Below, piece by piece: positions 56,789 to 64,000 of a stretch of DNA of 64,000 nt. Within the stretch, counting starts at the first letter, position 1. Each line of letters starts with the position of its first letter. This stretch comes from Doris montereyensis (taxonomy: Eukaryota > Mollusca > Gastropoda > Nudibranchia > Dorididae): contig JAXRKP010000138.1 of assembly GCA_037039925.1 (NCBI GenBank), forward strand, positions 1 to 64,000, written 5' to 3'. The notes under the pieces are model-generated. The model did not search any database and was not told the origin of the DNA. It was given only the letters and a program-made list of their open reading frames with translations. A program made the translations under genes and the position numbers.

Positions 56789-59528
56789 ACAAGTATTACT
56801 TCTACTACTACTACAACTACTAGTAATACTATTGAAACAAAGAGGGCACAGTTCAACGTTCAATGCAATATTGATTCTTGATCAAATGTCGGTTTACCAC
56901 AGTGATATTACTACTACTGCAATTCAAAAGGAACCAATTGTATACAATAGAGTGAAGTTAAAATAATCATCGACAAAAAAGTTAAAACTTCATTAAATGA
57001 GAAAGAAGCAGTCTGCAATTTTTTTAATTTAACCTTTTATCCTACAATACACATACATGGACTACACACAATTTGCAGTAAATTGTAAGCATTACATAGT
57101 GTAACGTAAGAAGAAAAATAAAAGCAAGGGAAAGGAAAGGAGAGCAGAATATTAAAGAAATCCTTTTTTAAAATGAGAAGAGCATAATGGAAAATAAGAA
57201 TGAAAAGAACGATAAAGAAAAAGAAAGATATAAAGAAAAAGAAAGATGTGTAAATAAGTGCAGAATATATTGTGCTATACAAGCCTATTGTCGCAGAAAA
57301 AGTTAACCCAAACAATTACTTCCTCTTTGTAAACAAATGAACATTTTTTTTTTTTAAATTGATGATGGGACTATGTGTCTAAATACACTCAAACCTTGTT
57401 ATAAGTTTCAGACCCCCGATGCGCCTTCTTAAATTATGATTCTCACGTGGGGAGAAAAGTTCTTGGCTAATGGAAGAACCAAAATAAAAAGAGAGAAAAC
57501 CAGCCTTCGCATTTTTCTAGTCGACCCCCGGAGTGTAAGAATTGAGAAAAATATTGATAGTCTCACTGAATCAATTCTTAACAACCACGAGACATCGCTC
57601 TGACAACGAAGCCTACAGTTAGGTCTGAAAAAAGACTGTAAGGAGAATGGTCAGTGTTGATCTTGGATACAGGGCATTTTTACTTCAGGTCAAATACAAG
57701 CTCACCAACGTTGACTCTATACAGTGCATCACAATGTGCCGTTAGTTTTTGAAGACGCTTGAGAAAGCCCAAAATTTCTTGACAAATTTTAGTTATCAGA
57801 TGTTTCAACATTCGTTACTTTTGATTGGCTTCGTTCATCACATCAATTTTGAAACATTTAAATTTTGGTGACTTTATTCAATACTGTTATTTCATTATGA
57901 GTCAGAGTTTCAAATTCAAAACTTGTGTCATGTTTTGACATAGAATCTTGTTGATGGTTACCAAGTTTCGTTCACTTTGAACGATTTTCTAAAAATCTAT
58001 AGACTTTCGTTTGGGTTAATTTTTTTAGATACTCTGTAATATAGCAAGAAATTTGTCTATTTTGTTGCTGTATATTTTGCGTTAGCTGTTCTCAAAATAG
58101 ATCAGATAGCAAGAATTTTCTGTAACTGAGATAAATAGAGAGAGAAGAGAAAAAATTTGATTTCAATGCTACAAGTTCACTTCAATAATTAATTACCTTT
58201 TTTAAGATATGTCTTAATTTCAGATGCCTTAAGGTTGCGATGAAACAATATTTTTTCAAATCTCAACATGTTTAAGGTATCATATATGCTTCCTGCGTCT
58301 TTATCTGACCCGGTCCTTTCACCCATCATTGTGTGTTTGGCAAAGATTGTGTTGTTGATGATCACAGCTATTCCACGGTACTCATTATCCATTTTATACT
58401 TATTGGAGGTATAATCTGATGCTGCAAAGACTGGAGCAGATGAACCACCACCGTGGAAAGCTCTACAGAGTGAAACAAATAAAACAGTGAGATGATTGAG
58501 AACTTTACCGATTTCATGATATGTTTATGATAAAATTGATATATATATATGACATGAAAGATGGTATCAGAGGAAGTTTCCGTCATATGAGTTAAAGCCT
58601 AAAAGAATTCATTTCATAGCATAGGCGTCTTTCCATCCGTTAAAGCCATAATTACAGACACACACACAGGCAACACTTTGTGTTCAGCCTCTTATATCAC
58701 TCAGCGCTAGGACAGAGTCGCAATGAATTCCAGACAAAGAAATCCTGGTTGGCAACGTGTAAGCCAATGAGAGGTCGGCAATCCCAAGTCGACTTTCCCG
58801 TAATCATATGATTTCTAAACAAGCCTCTAGTACAGAGGTTATGAAAGCTGTATCTCTCCTTTAACACACTAAATTTTCCATTCCCTCCTACTATTCTGTG
58901 GGACCTTCAACTCGGCAAGTGTGTAGCAGATAGCCCGACACAACCAGTGCTACGAGATTATCCTTTTCTGTCACAAAATAAGTGGTTTTGAGTGCCATTC
59001 TCTCACTCAATTTTAAGGGTAATTAAAGCCAAAGTTTTAACTATTTCTTTCTATCCTCACCTACAAAATATTATGTAACAAACAATTCATATAAAATGGA
59101 CATGCCTCAGCCATAAACTTGTAATAAGTAATTGTTCTACCCGATGTAAAAAACAGAAAATCAATATTTTGGTCACAATTTTTTTAAATTTCACAAATTT
59201 ATATGAAGATAACCCAAACAAAGTACTATTGTACTGACATCACAGTCATTTCAATGGCAGTGATTGGCTTAGTAGTTACACGATTATTCAGACGTATCCA
59301 CCCATTTTGGACAGCTAAGGCTGTTTTGATGATTAAAGGGTCAAACTAACACCAATAAACTGTTCCTCAAACATCTTAATCTTATAAACATCATTGATCC
59401 ATCTCTTTAAACTAACACAAATAACAATACCGATGGAAACAAACTTGAAATCACAATTCCTAACGTATTGACACTATTTACCCTATATTTGGGGCATCAC
59501 CACCTGATTTGGCATCAACATTATCCAT
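47658..59528 (-). CDS. Executioner-type caspase (caspase-3/7-like), five coding exons
   Basis: A cysteine-aspartate protease of the apoptotic effector class. Five minus-strand exons (59528-59482, 58462-58197, 54955-54779, 50550-50418, 47884-47658) join with consistent phases into about 282 residues, the size of human caspase-3/7. The N-terminal extension is short (about 45 residues) with no CARD or DED. Visible features are the S1 arginine context [12 protein letters not shown], catalytic His in SHGEEG, catalytic Cys in QACRG (the Q ends exon 3, ACRG opens exon 4), [12 protein letters not shown], and p10 [15 protein letters not shown] with its substrate-binding Arg. The inter-subunit linker has aspartates (TRTD, GQAD) that could be processing sites. 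It is convergent with SEC31 and functionally unrelated to it. One extra T in exon 3 is probably an assembly error. Confidence 0.95.
48231..49870 (-). mobile_element. LINE, 5'-truncated copy (RT and C-terminus)
   Basis: Minus-strand remnant collinear with the LINE at 60285-63283. It starts in the linker before RT ([18 protein letters not shown]), runs through [20 protein letters not shown] and decayed RT, and ends in CTTT repeats. It has many stops and a small internal duplication near 49085-49130. It lies in the caspase intron between exons 4 and 5, same orientation as the gene. Confidence 0.88.
49940..50400 (+). repeat. Interspersed repeat, shared with 58980-59190
   Basis: Both regions read through AGGGTAATT, TTTTGACTATTTTTACC (or a close variant), CCTCACCTACAAAATATT, ATAACAAA and CAGAAAATCA in the same order. 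The end of this one is unclear. Non-coding. Confidence 0.6.
50418..50550 (-). CDS. Caspase coding exon 4 (catalytic Cys, inter-subunit linker)
   Basis: [20 protein letters not shown], then [20 protein letters not shown] and SVVPG. The Cys of (Q)ACRG is the nucleophile. The stretch between GV and RRIP is the loop cleaved to release p20 and p10, and TRTD and GQAD offer candidate sites. Acceptor ccaaag, donor gtatca. Confidence 0.95.
50551..51809 (-). other. Caspase intron 3, lower part
   Basis: AT-rich intron sequence. A 71-codon minus-strand frame (51647-51432) has a hydrophobic run but no splice signals that fit the gene. Nothing is supported here. Confidence 0.5.
51810..54497 (+). mobile_element. 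LINE of a second family, internally deleted
   Basis: Order on the plus strand: a leader with a degenerate ~75-base duplication, endonuclease start [13 protein letters not shown], endonuclease core ([39 protein letters not shown]), a basic linker, [10 protein letters not shown], then directly [32 protein letters not shown] and a C-terminal WRLFVDGLC segment. The RT fingers are missing and frameshifts are many. Inserted opposite to the caspase gene, between its exons 3 and 4. Confidence 0.9.
54779..54955 (-). CDS. Caspase coding exon 3 (catalytic His)
   Basis: [20 protein letters not shown], then [20 protein letters not shown], then [15 protein letters not shown]. The His of SHGEEG is catalytic. 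The run of eight T before the donor is one too long: the family ends this exon in FFIQ, and a seven-T run gives exactly that in phase with exon 4. Donor gtaaac. Confidence 0.95.
55784..56477 (+). mobile_element. Tigger/pogo-like remnant
   Basis: TA followed by CAGTCATACCTGCTTATTCC resembles a Tigger terminus. At 56253 the plus strand encodes [17 protein letters not shown], like the DNA-binding N-terminus of pogo/Tigger transposases. A loosely matching inverted end (ATTTGGATTAATGGGTCC) occurs near 56450. No catalytic domain. Confidence 0.5.
56478..56830. repeat. TAC trinucleotide satellite with higher-order unit
   Basis: Long TAC/ACT arrays are interrupted four times by ACACAAGTATTACT at about 56511, 56557, 56666 and 56788. 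The last three continue CTACTAC-ACAACTACTAGTAAT. The array-plus-spacer unit is itself repeated. Confidence 0.95.
58197..58462 (-). CDS. Caspase coding exon 2 (p20 N-terminal half)
   Basis: It encodes [12 protein letters not shown], then [20 protein letters not shown], then [20 protein letters not shown] and a segment ending TYLKK. Y-M-----G-A-IINN-F and R-G-D-D correspond to the first p20 strand and the S1 Arg. Acceptor tgtag, donor gtaatt. Confidence 0.94.
58980..59190 (+). repeat. Interspersed repeat, second copy
   Basis: Same order of words as at 49940 (GAGTGCCATTCTCTCACTC, AGGGTAATTAAAG, CCTCACCTACAAAATATT, CAGAAAATCAATATTTTGGTC). Located in the caspase intron between exons 1 and 2. Confidence 0.6.
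59482..59528 (-). CDS. Caspase coding exon 1 (start)
   Basis: The ATG at 59528 opens [15 protein letters not shown] and ends two bases into a glycine codon before a gtaaat donor. A CAG acceptor at 59540 implies an upstream non-coding exon. It is called on phase fit and position, because caspase prodomains are not conserved. Confidence 0.72.
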
Positions 59529-59539
59529 GACTTTCAGTT

Positions 59540-60280
59540 CTGTTGATGAAACGAAATAATGAAAAAAATAACAACAGAACAGAGAGTGGATGAAATTTGG
59601 CAAGATCAATTTCATAAGAGTAGTAAACACCAAACAACTTACCATTTATGTTGACTTAAATCAAGTTAAAGTTGAAGCAAAGGTAAGTTGATTTCAATTA
59701 TTTCTTCTATTTTCGAGAGATTGAACACACAGGACTAGATGAAGATCTAAGAGTTGTTAATATTTTTTATGATCTAGATCACCTGATCTGACTAGTCTCA
59801 AAACATCTATGTCGATACTAGATCATTTTCTCTGCACAATATATTGTAGAGTTGCCAAGTTTGAAAAGTCAAAATGAGGGACACTGGGAGGTGAAATGAG
59901 GGACAGTGACACTGACACTGACAGACATATTTGATTAATTGATAGAGTATCCTCCCAATTCCACATTAGCTATTGCTATATTTTGTATTATAAAAATTTC
60001 TTCATTTTTCAGATGAAGTTAGGATGTAGCATGGACACAAAATAAACAATCTAGAGTCTAATTTAAATTAGACCCAATGGATAAATATGTAATTAAAATT
60101 ACAATTCTATAGTGCAGTATATAAGGAACGATTCATGACTCTGCTAGCACTCCAAAGTCTCAAGATTAATTTTAGTATATAAACTTTAAGGGAAAGTTCT
60201 ATCAATAGCTGTGGGAATAGGAGTCTTCACTATAGTGTTCTATCACAGTCTTTACTGAAGTTTCCTCTCACAGCTCTTAA
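59540..60280 (-). other. Caspase upstream flank
   Basis: Should hold the 5' UTR exon and promoter. An AGATCT-rich patch (59740-59825) is visible. I cannot place a promoter. Confidence 0.45.
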
Positions 60281-60284
60281 ATTC

Positions 60285-63283
60285 TTTCTTTCTTTCTTTC
60301 TTTATCAGCTCCCATTCTACCTTCCGGTGTATGGGTTTTAGATGCCCGAAATGATCTTTCTCCAGGCTGCCCTGTCCTGGCAGTTTCTGTTTCCTTCCGT
60401 GAAAGTTAAATTTCTTTGCATTGATGCCTCTTTTATATCTTCTTCCCACTTTCTCTGAGGTCTGCCTTTTGGTCTTTTACCTTGAGTTTTAGCACTGTAT
60501 ACTGATTTTTAGCTACTTTATTGTCATTCATTCTCTTAACAGGCCCAAACCATCTCAGTTGATTCATTTCTATCTTAATTTTTTATGCTATCTGCTTTGG
60601 TTTGATCTCTTATTGTTGTGTTTCTGAATTTGTCTCTTTTAGTTTTCCCTGCTACTCTTCTTAGATATTTCATTTCGACTGCTTGCACTCTACTGTATTC
60701 CCTACTGTCTAAAGTCCACGTTTCACTGCCATAGAGGAGAGTAGGACAATAAACTGTGTTGTATACTGTCATTTTGGTTTTTGTTGACAATTCTTGTTTA
60801 CCTACAAATGCCTTTCCTAGATGGTTATATATTGCACTTGCCTTTTTTGATTCTCTGGCTGATTTTTTTCTCTTAGTTTTCCTCTGAGTTAATCATTACT
60901 CCTAAGTAATTGTAGGTTTGAACTTGTTCTAAATTCTCCCTGCCTAATTTAAGATTTTGTGTTTTAGCTTCCCTAGTTACTAGCATTGTTTTGGTTTTTC
61001 TTTGAATTTACTCTCATTCCTCCATTATTCATTATGTTGATATTTGACTGGAGGTCCCTTTCTGATTTTCCAAACAGAATTAAATCATCAGCAAATGAAA
61101 ACATTGATACATTTACTGGTTTGAGCTTCCACATACCTACATTCCTTTTCTTCATTTTTGAGGATGCCTTTGCGACTGAATCCATAAATGTGATAAACAA
61201 AAGAGGACTTTTAAGGATACAACCCTGTCTTACTCCTATGTCTACATCAAATTCTTTAGATACATTTACAGCTACTCTCACTGCACATGTTGATTTATTG
61301 TAAAAACTTTTAATGGCTTCTATTAAATTTTGCTCTACGTTGTGTTCTTTTAAGGGATGCCATAGTTCGTCCCTCCTCACAGTGTCCTTTTCTAAGTCAA
61401 TAAAACACAAGTGCAAGTCAATGTTTCTCTCAAGAAATTTTTCTATTATTTGTCTAATTGTAAATATGTGATCTTGTACACTTCTACCTGGTCTAAATCC
61501 ACTCTAGTGTTCTTCAATCTGATCCTCTACTCTTTTCCTTAGTGTTATTTCCATAATCCTGGCATATACTTTCCCTGGTACGCTAAGTAATGATATCCCT
61601 CTATTATCTATAGTTTGAGCATTCCATAGTTGATCCTTTCTTATGTATTGGTACTACCGTTCCCTTTTTCCAATCGTCTGGCACCTGTTTGGATTTCCAT
61701 GCTTGTTGACATATTGCATGTAGTAGTTTGTCTGCCTCTCTCCCTTGGTTTTTAATCTTTTCTGGATAAACTTGATCTGCTCCTGGGGCTTTTCCTAATT
61801 TCACTTTTCTTATAAAAGCTATTTGAAGTTCTTCTATTGAGATATCTACATCTTCAGCTGTCTCATCTCGATTACTTGTTACTCCTAATAATTGATCTGT
61901 ACTACTTGTTTCATATGTTTTGGAGGGATTATGTAATTGGTGAAAATACTTTCTCCACATTTCCATGATTTCGCTGTCTCCTTTCATTATTTCTCCTTTG
62001 GCGTTCTTAATTTGTCGTATTGGGCATGCTTTGGTCTTTCTCATGCTCTTCATTGCTGCCCAGAACAGCTTTTGATTTCCTTGATAGCTTTCTTGAAGTC
62101 TTTGTCCAAACTCTTCCCATTGATTCCTGTTTTGCTTTCCTAACTTCCTCTTTGGCGATAGTTCTTTTACTCACGTAATCTATCTTATCCTCTGGTCTCT
62201 TTGTTTGCAAGTATTTCTTCCAGGCATCTTTCTTTTCCACCATCTTAGTCTTGACATTCTCATTCCACCATGCTGTTCTTTTCCTATCTCCTTTAATTTG
62301 TTTCCTACCACAGACCTCTTCAGTAGAACTGAGGAGTGTTTCTTTTATATTTGCCACTTTTCTTCTATTGTGCTTTCCTTCAGATCCATCTGCCTTTCAC
62401 TGATAGATCTTTTTATCCTGGATTGGTACATTTGTTTACTATTGGTTTATTTAGTTCTTCTATTTTGAGTTAAGTAGCTTTCTTCTTTATGTTTCTTTCC
62501 TTTTCTGTTTGTCTATCACGTGATGATCATTAAATCTCATTTTGGCTATCATTGAACTGTAAAAAAGTGGGAGCTGCTAACTATTATGTAGTCTATCATT
62601 GACTTTTCACATCTGTCTTCATTTACTCTTGTATATTTGTGGATATCTTTACCAAATGTTTTAGTTTTTTCATGTTATTCTTTAGGCAAAAACCTATTGG
62701 TCTCTCTCCATTTGGAGAAGTTGTTGTCTCTCCTTCTTTACCTATAACTCCCCCTGATGTTTCTGCACTGTTGCCTACTTTAGCGTTTAAATCTCCTAAA
62801 ACCATTAATTCCTGTTTGGGTTTGAGATTCTCTGCAGCTATTTGTAAATCGTTTTGAAGATATCTTTTTCTTCTTTTGTGGCATCTTCATTTGGTCCATA
62901 AGCTATTAATAATTTTATTTTCTCTTCCTTTTTCATTGAATATTTACCTCTAATAGCCGTGGGCTTACAAATTTCCAACTTTCTAGTAGCATTTCTTGCC
63001 TTTTATGCATTAGGAGGCCTACTCCTGCTCTAGCTCTATCTTTGACATCTACTCCTGAGAAGATTAAAGTATGATTTGGTCCTTCATTTTCTATTCCTTG
63101 TCCATTTTTGTTTGTTTCTTTAATAGCCAAAATGTCTACTTTGAATTTTTCCATTTCTTCAGCTAATTCTGACTCCTTTCCATTAAGTCTAAGTGCCCTA
63201 ACATTCCATGTTCCAAAATCACAGTCTGTGTTCTTTTCCAGAGTCGTCTTCGAAAGTTCAAGCCGGGTATATCATTGTACATA
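60285..63283 (-). mobile_element. Near full-length LINE (APE endonuclease + RT), decayed
   Basis: On the minus strand the order is: endonuclease start FGTWNVRALR, FKVDILAIKETNKNGQG, VLGDLNAKVGNS; a linker with RTAWWNENVKTKM; RT fingers with [18 protein letters not shown] and [18 protein letters not shown]; palm with DIGVRQGC and FSFADDLILFGKS; then LLYGSETWTLDS, LRRVAGKTKRDKFRNTTIR and a C-terminal basic stretch. It ends in an AAAG tandem tail at 60285-60303. About 3.0 kb, the length of RTE-like elements, but several frameshifts and stops make it inactive. Clade (RTE/BovB-like) is an inference. Confidence 0.92.
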
Positions 63284-63370
63284 CAGTGGAGTCCACTTAT
63301 AACGAGTCCTGAAATAACGAGAAGTCCGTTGAAACGACACTATTCTAAAACCCCGTTTTCATTCTTTATC
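63284..63370 (+). mobile_element. Tigger/pogo-like terminus
   Basis: TA followed by CAGTGGAGTCCACTTATAAC and AACGAG repeats is a typical Tigger-type end. It abuts the LINE 5' end exactly. The other end is not in view. Confidence 0.5.
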
Positions 63371-63573
63371 TTTGTAAATAAAATATTGCTATAGCACAAT
63401 CAGACAAACACGCGAGTCGGTTATATCGGAATATTGCTTCTGCTGTGCATAATTGCATAAACCAATAAAAACCTCGCCAGTTGAGAAACTTGTTGGGGAT
63501 ATAGCAAAACAAAGAATAGGGAGAATCCCCTGTGTGCCAAGAATACGAAGGAGCCACAGTGGAATGAAGTCAA

Positions 63574-63798
63574 GGCGAAATATGACAATAAGTAACCAAC
63601 TCCACTAATAAAGTCAGAATAAACACGTGACGTTTCGGGTATAAGCGTTCTGCTTGTCTGCGCATGTCACACCCTCCCCATTCATTCGCTCCGGCCTTCA
63701 TTGTTGGCACACAGGCGAAATATGACAATAAGTGACAACTCCACTAATAAAGACGAACAAACACTTGACGTTTCAGGTATAACCCTTCTTCAGACAAC
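63574..63798. repeat. ~85-bp direct repeat, two copies 140 bases apart
   Basis: Copies at 63574-63660 and 63714-63798 share GGCGAAATATGACAATAAGT, ACTCCACTAATAAAG and GACGTTTC-GGTATAA. Non-coding. Confidence 0.85.
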
Positions 63799-64000
63799 AA
63801 AACGAGAATCTAGATCTAAGTAATACCCTATACTTAGATATAGATTCTAGATATTTCATTATGATAAAAGAAATGACGTATGAAATAAAGCGATTTAGGG
63901 GGGGGGGGGGTGGGGTGCGGGTCCTGAACAGGAAGGACTTCCATAGTCGGGGTTCTACCCAAGGGACATGATAAGGAGGGTTTATTTTCAGGGTGTGTGA
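63799..64000. other. Window end, nothing recognised
   Basis: An AGATCT-rich patch (63805-63855) and a G run at 63898-63912. Confidence 0.5.

Larger units (their letters stand above)
54956..58196 (-). other. Caspase intron 2
   Basis: Holds a Tigger-like remnant (55784-56480) and the TAC satellite (56478-56830). The rest (54956-55780, 56840-58196) is AT-rich with no further feature that I can support. A Tigger-like CTCAAACCTTGTTATAAG stretch occurs near 57391. Confidence 0.55.

Noticed and set aside
56356..56863. Poly-Ser, poly-Val, poly-Leu and poly-Thr frames
   Set aside because: Direct translations of the TAC trinucleotide array.
63714..63830. Hammerhead-ribozyme-like core on the minus strand (CTGAAGA, short stem, GAAA, then a CG..CGTC stem)
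   Set aside because: Stem I does not pair, and the sister copy at 63574-63660 lacks the CTGANGA core. Chance resemblance is more likely than a ribozyme.
1..64000. CRISPR array, operon, rRNA genes or bacterial features
   Set aside because: None present. Intron-split genes and LINE/SINE content show nuclear eukaryotic DNA.

Overview
The window reads as a piece of an AT-rich, repeat-dense invertebrate genome. The two protein genes are split by many GT-AG introns. Short interspersed repeats, non-LTR retrotransposon fragments, MITE-like elements and long microsatellites fill the rest. Frequent AGATCT/TCTAGA-rich patches and this mix of LINE families suggest a mollusc, probably a gastropod. That is an inference, and no species is claimed.

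Layout. Bases 1-11450 hold no gene I can support: microsatellites, tRNA-derived SINEs, decayed LINE pieces, a Tigger/pogo-like MITE (1403-2207) and one copy of a TTAA-flanked 1-kb element (2416-3450). Bases 11453-37846 (+ strand) carry a complete SEC31 gene, the outer-cage subunit of COPII vesicle coats, in 26 coding exons. Its introns hold a piggyBac-type MITE, a second TTAA element, a very long TTC/GAA tract and several copies of a ~130-bp interspersed repeat. Bases 37847-47657 are the convergent intergenic/3' UTR region, with another TTAA element and fold-back repeats. Bases 47658-59528 (- strand) carry a complete short-prodomain (executioner-type) caspase in five coding exons. Its introns hold two LINE insertions, a composite TAC satellite and a Tigger-like remnant. 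Bases 60280-63283 hold a nearly full-length but decayed LINE on the - strand. Bases 63284-64000 hold another Tigger-like terminus and an ~85-bp direct repeat.

The two genes are tail to tail and functionally unrelated: one serves ER-to-Golgi secretion, the other apoptosis. SEC31 exons carry about a dozen single-base indels, mostly missing bases in or next to homopolymers. Restoring them makes the affected splice junctions phase-consistent, so I read them as assembly errors rather than gene death.

The most unusual signal is a non-coding repeat family that carries a YY1-like box directly followed by an RFX X-box palindrome. It occurs six times here in otherwise diverged repeats.
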